DNA of 12,180 nt from Actinocrinis sp046724665 (GTDB lineage: Bacteria > Actinomycetota > Actinomycetes > Streptomycetales > Catenulisporaceae). Position numbers and translations under genes: made by a program. The notes under the pieces were generated by a model, which saw only the letters and a list, made by a program, of their open reading frames with translations, was not told the origin of the DNA and did not search any database. This document shows, one piece after another, positions 1 to 5,830 of the stretch; the stretch's first letter is position 1, and every line of letters begins with the position of its first letter. The DNA lies in contig JBKOWZ010000280.1 in assembly GCA_046724665.1 (NCBI GenBank), positions 1 to 12,180 on the forward strand, in the 5' to 3' direction.

Positions 1-125
1 CCTCAACCGGGCGTCGTCGGCCGAAATATTTTTCACATAGCAAGTGCGGAGTAGACCTCGGACAATCTGATCTCTTATTTTCTGCGAAAAGACACCTGCG
101 CGGCCAGGGGTGCTTTTCCAGGACG

Positions 126-153
126 GGGCCGCCGCGTTAACGGCGGTTGGCCC
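126..153 (+). other. hairpin in the leader of the membrane-protein gene
   Basis: CCGCCG (129-134) and CGGCGG (141-146) form a perfect 6-bp stem around the 6-nt loop CGTTAA. Three outer G-C pairs (126-128 with 151-153) add to it across a 4-nt bulge. It lies about 30 nt upstream of the ATG at 186 and has no T-tract. It could be a 5'-UTR structure or the end of an upstream transcript that starts outside the window. The rest of 1-185 shows AT-rich patches (around 24-34 and 71-82) but no promoter I would defend. Confidence 0.3.
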
Positions 154-171
154 GACGTCAGCCACGAGGCG

Positions 172-177
172 AAGGGA
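172..177 (+). promoter_or_regulatory. ribosome binding site deciding the start at 186
   Basis: AAGGGA sits 8 nt before the ATG at 186. The alternative in-frame TTG at 147 has no comparable site and would add a charged 13-residue extension, so the ATG is preferred. Confidence 0.6.
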
Positions 178-185
178 AATCCGCC

Positions 186-971
186 ATGCATTTTTCCTCT
201 GGAATGCCCGATATGCCGGGAATGCCCGGCATGGGGCCGGCCAGCCACTCGGTGCCCGGTTGGGACACCACCGGCGCGATCCTGCTGCTGGCGTGGGCGG
301 TGGCCATGTGGTCCGCGGTGTTCGTGCTGTGGACGGCGAACCGGCGCGCGGTGCGCCCCGGGGTGTACAAGGCGAGCCTTGCCCTGATCCTCGTCGGGGT
401 CGTCGGGCAGATCGGGCACTTGCAGGAGCACGTCGCGCAGGTCGGCTACTGGCTCGGCCACCCGAACGGCGCGGCGTGGATGACTCCCTGGGGCACCGGC
501 CTGGCCAAGGGCTACAGCCAGGTGGACTTCTCCAAGCCCACGCTGGGCATGGAGATCCTGCACCTGATCGGCAACTTCATCTTCCTGTCCGGCCTGGCCG
601 GGGTGATGGTGATCACCCGCCGCGCCCGGCACACCCGCGCCCGCTGGTGGGGCCGGATGGGCGTGTGGATGCAGGGCATCCACGGCCTTGAGCACCTGAC
701 GCTGACCCTGTCGGTCTGGTTCGGCGCCAGCAAGGCGATCGGCCTTTCCACCTGGTTCGGCCTCATCCAGTCGGGCACCGGCCTGACCACCTACCGCGTC
801 TGGTGGCACTTCATCGCGAACGTCATAGGCTCCTGCATCTTCGCCATGGCGCTGTTCAACCTGTGGCGTGAGCGCGGCGAGGTCGAGGCCAGCTTCCACC
901 CGGGAGCGGACCCGGACGGCTCCGGCGACGCGATCATCCCGGCGCGTCACCCGGTTGCCGCCCCGGCGTAG
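186..971 (+). CDS. five-helix integral membrane protein of unknown function, His-containing helices
   Basis: 261 aa; I do not recognise a named function. The N-terminus is Met/Pro/Gly-rich (MPDMPGMPGMG, residues 7-17) and is not a classical signal peptide. Five hydrophobic segments are visible at about 29-50, 62-86, 120-143, 158-180 and 205-227. Histidines recur inside or beside them: H78 and H82 (HxxxH), H126, H166 and H170 (HxxxH), and H208. The C-terminal tail (about 228-261) is hydrophilic and probably cytoplasmic. Repeated intramembrane His with a Met-rich leader is compatible with binding heme or a metal such as copper, but this is inference. The start is fixed by the Shine-Dalgarno at 172-177. 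A terminator-like hairpin follows at 985-1008, so the gene is probably transcribed separately from the VOC/sigma pair on the same strand. High confidence that it is a real gene, low confidence on role. Confidence 0.85.
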   Translation: MHFSSGMPDMPGMPGMGPASHSVPGWDTTGAILLLAWAVAMWSAVFVLWTANRRAVRPGVYKASLALILVGVVGQIGHLQEHVAQVGYWLGHPNGAAWMTPWGTGLAKGYSQVDFSKPTLGMEILHLIGNFIFLSGLAGVMVITRRARHTRARWWGRMGVWMQGIHGLEHLTLTLSVWFGASKAIGLSTWFGLIQSGTGLTTYRVWWHFIANVIGSCIFAMALFNLWRERGEVEASFHPGADPDGSGDAIIPARHPVAAPA

Positions 972-984
972 GCGGGCGAGCCCG

Positions 985-1008
985 CTCATCGCGGCACCGA
1001 TGAGTTTT
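985..1008 (+). terminator. intrinsic terminator candidate after the membrane-protein gene
   Basis: CTCATCG (985-991) pairs perfectly with CGATGAG (998-1004) around a 6-nt loop and is followed directly by TTTT (1005-1008). It begins 14 nt after the stop codon. A second small inverted repeat, GCGGGC/GCCCGC (972-977/980-985), lies just before it. This is the best-formed terminator in the window, although the T-run is short. Confidence 0.5.
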
Positions 1009-1067
1009 CCGCGGCACGGTCGTTTCACGGGCAGTAGCGTCGGTAACCGAGCCGACCGTACTGGCAC

Positions 1068-1073
1068 GAGGAG
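1068..1073 (+). promoter_or_regulatory. ribosome binding site of the VOC gene
   Basis: GAGGAG ends 6 nt before the ATG at 1080, a strong Shine-Dalgarno that fixes this start. The sigma gene downstream lacks one, which suggests translation of the second gene depends on the first. Confidence 0.7.
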
Positions 1074-1079
1074 ACCGTC

Positions 1080-1520
1080 ATGGAATGGAAGCTGGAACTG
1101 ATCGTGCTGCCAGTGGCGGACGTGGACCGCGCCAAGGCGTTCTACACCGAACGGCTGGGGTTCCACATGGACGTGGACTACCAGCCCGACGAGCACTTCC
1201 GGATCGTGCAGCTGACCCCGAACGGCTCGCGCTGCTCGATCACCCTGATGAGCAAGGGGCAGATCGCCAAGCAGAGCGGCGGGACGCCGGGCAGCGTCCG
1301 GGGCCTGCACCTGGTCGTCACCGACATCGACGCCGCGCACGCGCAGCTGGTCGGCCGGGGCGTCGAGGTGAGCGAGCCCTTCCACTTCGAGGACGGCAAG
1401 CGGCTGCCCGGCCCGGACCCGCAGCGCGCCGACTACAACTCGTTCCTGACCTTTGACGACCCGGACGGCCACGTCTGGATGGTCCAGGAGCGCAAGTCGG
1501 ACCCGTACGCGGCCGCGTAA
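1080..1520 (+). CDS. VOC family (glyoxalase/bleomycin resistance-like) protein
   Basis: 146 aa, the usual size for a single-chain VOC protein with two beta-alpha-beta-beta-beta modules (about 1-60 and 72-140). Visible hallmarks are the first strand followed by DVDRAKAFYTERLGF (14-28), the second-module strand GLHLVVTDID (75-84) and the terminal FDDPDGHVWMVQE (125-137). H77 and E137 sit where VOC enzymes place metal ligands. The segment PGPDPQRADYNSF (110-122) matches a subgroup I know from many actinobacterial genomes. The substrate is unknown: aldehyde detoxification, dioxygenase-like chemistry and ligand binding are all possible. The gene ends 5 nt before the sigma-factor start, so the two are almost certainly co-transcribed and the VOC protein may act in, or report on, the same stress response. 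Cytoplasmic. Confidence 0.9.
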   Translation: MEWKLELIVLPVADVDRAKAFYTERLGFHMDVDYQPDEHFRIVQLTPNGSRCSITLMSKGQIAKQSGGTPGSVRGLHLVVTDIDAAHAQLVGRGVEVSEPFHFEDGKRLPGPDPQRADYNSFLTFDDPDGHVWMVQERKSDPYAAA

Positions 1521-1525
1521 GCGAT

Positions 1526-2518
1526 ATGCCGTCCGAGTCAGGAGCCGAGACCGCCGCCGAGATCGCGGCGGCGGTCGCCGGCGACGAGGCCGTGTTCGCC
1601 CGCATCGCCGAGCGACATCGGCGGGAGCTGCACGTGCACTGCTACCGCATGCTCGCCTCCTTCGACGAGGCCGAGGACGCCGTGCAGGAGACGCTGCTCA
1701 ACGCGTGGCGGGCGCGGGACGGGTTCGACGGCAGCCTGCTGTTTCGGGCGTGGCTGTACCGGATCGCCACCAACGTGTGCCTCGACACGCTGCGCCGCAA
1801 CGCCCGCCGACTGGCGAAGCTGCGCTCGCTCGCCGAGGTGCCGTGGCTGCAACCGTATCCGGACCGGCTGCTCGACGAGGCCGCGCCGAGCGAGCAGCAG
1901 CCTGACGCGGTCGCCGTCGATCGCGAGACGATCGAGCTGGCGTTCCTCGCCGCGATGCAGCTGCTGCCGCCCCGGCAGCGGGCCGCGTTCATCGTGCGCG
2001 ACGTGCTGGGCTGGCCCGCCGACCAGACGGCGGGCCTGCTCGGTACCAGCGTCGCCGCGGCGAACAGCGCCCTGCAACGTGCCCGGGCCACCATGCAGCA
2101 GAACCTTGCGACGCGGCGTACCGAATGGTCGGCCCCGGCGCTGGGCGCACAGGACAGGCGGCTGCTGGAGCGGTTCATCGACGCGCACGAGCGCGGCGAC
2201 GCGGCAGCCGCGGTGGCGCTCGCGGCGCAGGACATCCGCATTACGATGCCGCCGTTCCCGTACCTGTTCGACGGCATCGAGGCGATGAAAGGCCTGCTGG
2301 AGCGGGCCTTCGGCGCGCAGCAGGAAGGCGACTGGCGGCTGCTGCCGACCGCCGCCAACCGGATGCCGGCCGCGGCCAGCTACCTGCGCCGCTGGGGCGA
2401 CACGCGGTACCGGCCGTTCAAGCTGGACGTGCTGCGCCCCCGCGGCGACGTCGTCGCCGAGGTCACCACCTTCGGCCCGGCGCTCTTCCCGGCCTTCGGC
2501 CTGCCGGAGCTGCTCTGA
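1526..2518 (+). CDS. SigG-like ECF RNA polymerase sigma factor with SnoaL-like C-terminal domain
   Basis: 330 aa, far longer than a minimal ECF sigma factor (about 180-200 aa). Region 2 spans about 22-92, with the SigG-type motif ELHVHCYRML (34-43), the core-binding DEAEDAVQETLLNAW (47-61) and the -10 recognition segment FRAWLYRIATNVCLDTLRR (73-91). A linker (95-135) contains EVPWLQPYPDRLLD, typical of the SigG group. Region 4 (about 136-188) has the LPPRQRAAF motif and the helix-turn-helix LLGTSVAAANSALQRAR. Residues about 210-325 form a SnoaL/NTF2-like domain; in related ECF groups such tails modulate activity in place of an anti-sigma factor. No anti-sigma gene is adjacent, which fits. The ATG at 1526 has no clear Shine-Dalgarno and lies 5 nt after the VOC stop, suggesting translational coupling. 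It directs core RNA polymerase to an unknown regulon. Confidence 0.92.
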   Translation: MPSESGAETAAEIAAAVAGDEAVFARIAERHRRELHVHCYRMLASFDEAEDAVQETLLNAWRARDGFDGSLLFRAWLYRIATNVCLDTLRRNARRLAKLRSLAEVPWLQPYPDRLLDEAAPSEQQPDAVAVDRETIELAFLAAMQLLPPRQRAAFIVRDVLGWPADQTAGLLGTSVAAANSALQRARATMQQNLATRRTEWSAPALGAQDRRLLERFIDAHERGDAAAAVALAAQDIRITMPPFPYLFDGIEAMKGLLERAFGAQQEGDWRLLPTAANRMPAAASYLRRWGDTRYRPFKLDVLRPRGDVVAEVTTFGPALFPAFGLPELL

Positions 2519-2535
2519 CGCGGGTCGTCGGGCCG

Positions 2536-3402
2536 TCAGGTGCGGACGCCGAACTTCGACATGCGCCGGTCGGCCAGCGGCACGCCGCCGGTCTGGCAGG
2601 TCGGGCAGTACTGGAGCGAGGAGTCGGAGAAGCTGACCTCGCGGATCTTGTCGCCGCACACCGGGCAGGGCTCGCCGGTGCGCCCGTGCACCCGCAGCCC
2701 GGTCTTCTTCTCGGCCTTGAGCGTCGCGGCGCGCTGTCCGACGGAGCGCTCGACCGCGTCGGTCAGCACCGTGCGCATCGTCGCGTGCAGCCGCTCGACC
2801 TCCTGCGGGGTGAAGCTGGCGGCGAGCTTGAACGGCGAGAACTTGGCGGCGTGCAGGATCTCGTCGCTGTACGCGTTGCCGATCCCGGCGATGGTGCCCT
2901 GCTCGGTCAGCAGGCCCTTGATCTGCTTGCGCCGGTCCGCGAGCAGCGCGCCGAGCGCGGCCGCGTCGAACCCGGGGTCGAGCGCGTCGGGGCCGAGCCG
3001 CGCGATGCCGGGCACCTCCTGCGGATCGCGCACGAGGTACACCGCGAGCCGCTTCTGCGTCCCGGCCTCGGTCAGATCCCAGCCGCAGCCGCCCTCCAGC
3101 CGGACCCGCAGTGCCAGCGGTCCCTTGCCGGGGCGCACCGGCGCGGCCGGCAGCTCGTCGCGCCACTGCAACCAGCCGCCGCGCGAGAGATGGCAGATCA
3201 GGTATGTCCCGCCGAAGTCCACCGAGAGGAACTTGCCATACCGCCCGGCGCCACGCACCGTGGCGCCGACCAGCGCCGAGACCGGCGGATCGAAGGTCTT
3301 GAGCGCGGAGAACGCGGCCACGTCGATTCGTTCCAGTGCCAGCCCGCCCGCGCGCTCGGCCAGGAACGCGGCCAGCGCGGTGACTTCGGGAAGCTCGGGC
3401 AC
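2536..3402 (-). CDS. Fpg/Nei-family DNA glycosylase/AP lyase
   Basis: 288 aa. A bifunctional base-excision repair enzyme that removes oxidised bases and cleaves the resulting abasic site. After Met removal the N-terminus is PELPEV, so P2 is the Schiff-base nucleophile and E3 the conserved acid. K57 in GRYGKFL is the conserved beta-hairpin lysine. The helix-two-turn-helix region is around 140-190, including GIGNAYSDEIL (173-183). A C-terminal zinc finger has C246, C249, C266 and C269. The usual zinc-finger Arg that contacts the lesion-side phosphate is replaced by Ser at position 261 (DSSLQYC). I believe this is shared by an actinobacterial subgroup, so lesion preference may differ from classical Fpg (MutM). 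The start is GTG at 3402, chosen because PELPEV must be N-terminal. A weak G-run lies just upstream. The gene converges with the sigma gene, with a 17-nt gap. Confidence 0.93.
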   Translation of the reverse strand: MPELPEVTALAAFLAERAGGLALERIDVAAFSALKTFDPPVSALVGATVRGAGRYGKFLSVDFGGTYLICHLSRGGWLQWRDELPAAPVRPGKGPLALRVRLEGGCGWDLTEAGTQKRLAVYLVRDPQEVPGIARLGPDALDPGFDAAALGALLADRRKQIKGLLTEQGTIAGIGNAYSDEILHAAKFSPFKLAASFTPQEVERLHATMRTVLTDAVERSVGQRAATLKAEKKTGLRVHGRTGEPCPVCGDKIREVSFSDSSLQYCPTCQTGGVPLADRRMSKFGVRT

Positions 3403-3573
3403 GCCCCCAAGTCTGCGCGCCTATGCGCCGCTCGGTCCACCCCAGTGCGCCGGTAGTGCGCCGACCGGCACGGCTGCTTCTGCTACTTCACGGCCACGTC
3501 GTACGCATCTAGGCACCGGCGCATCCCGTGGCGGAGGGACGCGGGTGGTGGTGCCTGCTTGCGAGCCCTGCTC

Positions 3574-3585
3574 TCGAAAGTTTCA
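3574..3585. promoter_or_regulatory. LacI-type operator-like dyad
   Basis: TCGAAAGTTTCA contains GAAA and TTTC half-sites around a central G, the spacing of operators used by many actinobacterial LacI-family repressors. From memory, the xylanase repressor element of Streptomyces is CGAAACTTTCG; the minus-strand reading here matches 10 of 11 positions. It lies 72 nt beyond the stop of the LacI-family gene and upstream of the glycosylase gene. No gene with an obvious sugar role is adjacent, so it may be chance. Confidence 0.35.
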
Positions 3586-3601
3586 GATGCACCTTCGAAC
3601 T

Positions 3602-3623
3602 GTGCCGGAAACGCTACCGGCAC
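3602..3623 (-). terminator. terminator candidate for the LacI-family gene
   Basis: GTGCCGG (3602-3608) and CCGGCAC (3617-3623) form a perfect 7-bp stem with an 8-nt loop, 33 nt downstream of the minus-strand stop codon. No T-tract follows. Actinobacterial terminators often lack one, but this also lowers certainty. Confidence 0.4.
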
Positions 3624-3656
3624 CCCTCACAGCATCCTTACACTCTCCGATTCCCC

Positions 3657-4718
3657 TTACGACCGCGCCGGTGGCGGCGCCGTGCTGCTGCGCTCCACCA
3701 GCCGCGTGGCCAGGTCGGCCCGCAGCGTGTTCGGGCGCTTGCCCCGGCTCAGGTCGATCACCAGCCGGGCCGCCGCCTCCGCCATCTCGGTCAGCGGCTG
3801 GCGCACCGTGGTCAGCGGCGGGCCGATCCACCGGGCGATCGGCAGGTCGTCGAAGCCGACCACGCTCAGGTCCCGCGGAATGACCAGCCCCAGCTCGCGC
3901 GCCGCCTCGTACAGGCCGAGCGCCTGGAGGTCGTTGCCGGTGAACACCGCGGTCGGCCGGTCGGGCAGCCGCAGCAGTTCCAGGCCGATCGAGTAGCCGG
4001 CCTCGTGGTGGAAGTCGCCCTCGCGGATCAGCGCCGGGTCGATCGGCAGGCCGGCGGTGTCCAGCGCGGCGCGGTAGCCGTCGATGCGGGCGCGGCTGCA
4101 CATGATGCGGGCCGGGCCGCCGATCACCGCGATCCGCTCGTGGCCGAGGTCGATCAGGTGCCGGGTGGCGGCCAGGCCGCCGTGCCAGTTGGTCGCGCCG
4201 ACCGACGGCACGTCGTCGCCCGGGTCGCCGGCCGGATCCATCACCACGAACGGGATGTCGCGGCTGGTCAGCTGCGCGCGCTGACCCGCGTCGAGGTTGC
4301 TGAGCACCAGCACCACCCCGGTCGGCCGCCGCGCCAGCACCCCGTCCACCCAGGTCTGTCCGGGGCTCAGCCGTCCCGCGGACTCGGAGAGCACCACGTT
4401 CAGACCCGTCTCCCGGGCCACGTTCTCCACGCCGCGGATCACTTCCATCGCCCACGCGCTTTCCAGCTCGTGGAAGACCAGGTCCAGCAGCGCCGCGGGC
4501 TGTCCGCTGCCCCGCCGCCGGCTGTATCCGTGCCGGCGCAGCAGTTCCTCCACGCGCACCCGGGTGGCCGGAGCGACGTCGGCGCGCCCGTTGAGCACTT
4601 TCGAAACTGTCGGAGTGGACACTCCCGCCGCGCGGGCGATCTCCGCCAGGGTCGCCGAGCCGTCCCCGGCCGGCTCACCGCGCTGGGACTGGACCTTTGC
4701 AGGGTTCATGGCAGGCAT
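3657..4718 (-). CDS. LacI-family transcriptional regulator
   Basis: 353 aa, normal LacI/GalR length. The N-terminal helix-turn-helix is TLAEIARAAGVSTPTVSKVLNGRADV (23-48), followed by hinge residues to about 70 (RRHGYSRRR). A periplasmic-binding-protein-like sensor domain covers about 76-345, with typical segments GVVLVLSNLD (134-143), LGHERIAVIGG (191-201), PTAVFTGNDLQALG (255-268), LSVVGFDD (284-291) and PPLTTVRQP (300-308). The ligand is probably a sugar, by family analogy. The start is taken at the ATG at 4718 because the domain begins 22 residues later. ATG at 4709 is equally possible, and neither has a good Shine-Dalgarno. The frame stays open upstream to about 5219 across unrelated non-coding sequence, which I discount. 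It is transcribed alone, with a candidate -10 (TATTAT) at 4803-4808. No transporter or glycoside hydrolase gene is next to it, so its target is not evident. Confidence 0.93.
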   Translation of the reverse strand: MPAMNPAKVQSQRGEPAGDGSATLAEIARAAGVSTPTVSKVLNGRADVAPATRVRVEELLRRHGYSRRRGSGQPAALLDLVFHELESAWAMEVIRGVENVARETGLNVVLSESAGRLSPGQTWVDGVLARRPTGVVLVLSNLDAGQRAQLTSRDIPFVVMDPAGDPGDDVPSVGATNWHGGLAATRHLIDLGHERIAVIGGPARIMCSRARIDGYRAALDTAGLPIDPALIREGDFHHEAGYSIGLELLRLPDRPTAVFTGNDLQALGLYEAARELGLVIPRDLSVVGFDDLPIARWIGPPLTTVRQPLTEMAEAAARLVIDLSRGKRPNTLRADLATRLVERSSTAPPPARS

Positions 4719-4790
4719 GGTAACGCCAATGTCAGCCCGTGGAACCGTCGGCCGTCCAGAAACGGGGCGCGTGCACGCGTTGTGGTCCGC

Positions 4791-4856
4791 GGTGAGGTTG
4801 CGATAATATTCGGGTGAGGCTACGCAACATTCGGTAACCTCGCAGGCTAGTACCTC
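4791..4856. repeat. cluster of GAGGYTRC repeats flanking an AT-rich -10-like sequence
   Basis: GGTGAGGTTGCG (4791-4802) and GGTGAGGCTACG (4813-4824) are direct repeats with two mismatches, 22 bp apart start to start, about two helical turns. A third copy, GAGGTTAC, is inverted at 4834-4841 (minus strand). A degenerate fourth, GAGGTAC, is inverted at 4850-4856. The second and third copies form an imperfect dyad (7 of 8 pairs). The first two bracket ATAATATTC, the only strongly AT-rich patch in the gap. The arrangement resembles a multi-site operator or a structured RNA. Confidence 0.5.
4803..4808 (-). promoter_or_regulatory. candidate -10 element for the LacI-family gene
   Basis: The minus strand reads TATTAT, about 85 nt upstream of the start codon. 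No good -35 is seen at the right spacing. On the plus strand the same patch gives GATAAT (4802-4807) with TTGTGG (4780-4785) 16 nt upstream, so it could instead, or also, fire toward higher coordinates. Confidence 0.35.
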
Positions 4857-4906
4857 AGTAGGTCTGGTGGCGCGCCGCAGCCGCACTCTGCGGCGCGCCA
4901 ACCTTT
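4814..4906 (+). ncRNA. possible small structured RNA (speculative)
   Basis: If the plus-strand TTGTGG-16-GATAAT element is active, a transcript starting near 4814 would contain a 7-of-8-pair stem (4816-4823 with 4834-4841), a 4-bp stem (4852-4855 with 4860-4863) and the 13-bp stem at 4868-4900 followed by CCTTT. That is promoter, structure and terminator-like end within about 95 nt and no open frame of note. It matches no RNA family I can recall. The same elements can be explained as an operator plus the terminator of the minus-strand gene. Confidence 0.2.
4868..4900. terminator. 13-bp perfect inverted repeat, probable terminator
   Basis: TGGCGCGCCGCAG (4868-4880) is exactly complementary to CTGCGGCGCGCCA (4888-4900), with a 7-nt loop. 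It lies 65 nt downstream of the stop codon of the minus-strand lyase gene, so it can end that transcript. In the minus direction no T-tract follows. In the plus direction CCTTTG follows. It separates the lyase transcript from the LacI gene. Confidence 0.5.
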
Positions 4907-4942
4907 GTCCAGGGTGACGAGCCTGCCGGACCCGCCGATGCG

Positions 4943-4953
4943 CGCAACTTTCG
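4943..4953. promoter_or_regulatory. second LacI-type operator-like sequence
   Basis: CGCAACTTTCG matches the remembered element CGAAACTTTCG at 10 of 11 positions. With 3574-3585 it flanks the LacI-family gene on both sides. It is over 200 nt from the start codon, so a role in autoregulation would need looping or an unmapped promoter. Confidence 0.25.
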
Positions 4954-4954
4954 T

Positions 4955-4972
4955 CGGCTGACCCGTCAGCCG
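4955..4972. repeat. 18-nt perfect palindrome spanning the lyase stop codon
   Basis: CGGCTGAC (4955-4962) and GTCAGCCG (4965-4972) are exact reverse complements separated by CC. The minus-strand stop codon (4966-4968) lies inside the structure. It may form a short hairpin at the very end of the coding region and assist termination together with the stem at 4868-4900. Confidence 0.4.
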
Positions 4973-5799
4973 GTGATGAGTGCGTTGAGCCGACCGTAGT
5001 CGAGTGCCCCGGAGATCGCCGTGTAGGTGCCGGGGCCGAATGCCTCCCGTGCGGCCCGATCGACGAGAGCGTAGGCGGCCGCGGCGATCGACGAGCCGAG
5101 ACTGACGCGAGCGACGCCGAGAGCTGCCAGTTCCCCGATCGAGGGAGCGCCGGGCCCTGCCAGGATATTGACTGGAGCGGCGATGGCCTCGACAAGTGCT
5201 GAGATCGTCGCCGCGTCAACGACCCCTGGTACGAAGATGCCGCTGGCCCCCGCCTGGACGAACGCTGCGGCGCGAGCGACCGTCGCGTCCAGCCGCGAGC
5301 CCGGATCGCCCACCGCGCGCAAGTACGTATCGACGCGTGCGTTAATGAACAGGTTGATCCCAGCGGCGTCGGCAGTCTGACGCGCCGCAGCGATCCGTTC
5401 CGCCTGCTCGGCCACGTCCCGCAACTCCACGCCGGACTCCGAATAGACAGCGTCCTCGATGTTCACGCCCACCGCGCCGGCGGCCAGGACGGCCCGGATC
5501 GTGTCCGCGACACCCTCGGCCTTCTGCGCGAAGCCGTTCTCGACGTCGGCCGTCACCGGCACGTTCACGGCCGCGGCCACCCGGCCGATCAGCGCCACCG
5601 CCGCCTCGACGCCGAGCCGATCGCCGTCCGGCGCGCCAAGGCTCCACGCCACCCCTGCGCTGGTCGTCGCGACCGCCTTGGCGCCCGCCTGCTCGACCAG
5701 CCGAGCGCTGGCCACGTCCCACGCGTTGGCCAGCACCAGCGGCTCGCCCCGGCGGTGCAGCGCGTGCAGCGCGTCCGCCTTCTCCTTGATCGTCGTCAT
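4966..5799 (-). CDS. isocitrate lyase/PEP mutase superfamily enzyme
   Basis: 277 aa, the size of the short members of this superfamily (isocitrate lyase itself is over 400 aa). They are Mg2+-dependent alpha/beta-barrel enzymes that make or break C-C or C-P bonds in 2-oxo or hydroxy dicarboxylates. Visible features are LVLANAWDVASARLVEQAGAKAVATTSAG (21-49), the metal-binding DVENGF (85-90), GVNIEDAV (111-118), NARVD (153-157) and GIFVPG (187-192). The KKCGH motif of true isocitrate lyase is absent, so oxaloacetate decarboxylase-like or 2-methylisocitrate lyase-like chemistry is more likely. The substrate cannot be assigned. The start is ATG at 5799, just before the MTTIKEKADAL segment that usually opens such proteins; the Shine-Dalgarno is weak. 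It is divergent from the Ada-AlkA gene across 130 nt containing a large inverted repeat. No phosphonate genes are nearby. Confidence 0.9.
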   Translation of the reverse strand: MTTIKEKADALHALHRRGEPLVLANAWDVASARLVEQAGAKAVATTSAGVAWSLGAPDGDRLGVEAAVALIGRVAAAVNVPVTADVENGFAQKAEGVADTIRAVLAAGAVGVNIEDAVYSESGVELRDVAEQAERIAAARQTADAAGINLFINARVDTYLRAVGDPGSRLDATVARAAAFVQAGASGIFVPGVVDAATISALVEAIAAPVNILAGPGAPSIGELAALGVARVSLGSSIAAAAYALVDRAAREAFGPGTYTAISGALDYGRLNALITG

Positions 5800-5830
5800 G
5801 GCCACAGTCCAGCAGACCCCGCAGCGCGCG

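Larger units (their letters stand above)
3483..3656. other. intergenic region between the glycosylase and LacI genes
   Basis: The 254-nt gap 3403-3656 must hold the glycosylase promoter (minus strand) and the end of the lacI-type transcript. I see no convincing gene in it. Two structured elements are listed separately: a hairpin at 3602-3623 and a GAAAGTTTC dyad at 3574-3585. A 46-codon minus-strand frame (3483-3623) was considered and rejected. Confidence 0.5.

Noticed and set aside
147..185. TTG start extending the membrane protein by 13 residues
   Set aside because: No Shine-Dalgarno fits it, it overlaps the leader hairpin, and the ATG at 186 has AAGGGA at proper spacing.
75..1472. Long open frame on the minus strand opposite the membrane-protein and VOC genes
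   Set aside because: It is an antisense shadow produced by high GC content; its product is Arg/Pro/Gly-rich and low in complexity, and both plus-strand genes have domains and ribosome binding sites.
3483..3623. 46-codon minus-strand frame (GTG start) ending in LDAYDVAVK
   Set aside because: No ribosome binding site, its start lies inside the terminator-like stem, and I know no related protein; treated as chance.
4605..4618. TTTCGAAA palindrome resembling a regulator site
   Set aside because: It lies in the codons for VSKV of the LacI helix-turn-helix, where the protein sequence itself dictates it, and its half-sites are in the opposite order to the operator.
4719..5219. Upstream in-frame extension of the LacI-family protein
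   Set aside because: It would run through hairpins and antisense to the lyase gene; LacI proteins start just before the helix-turn-helix.
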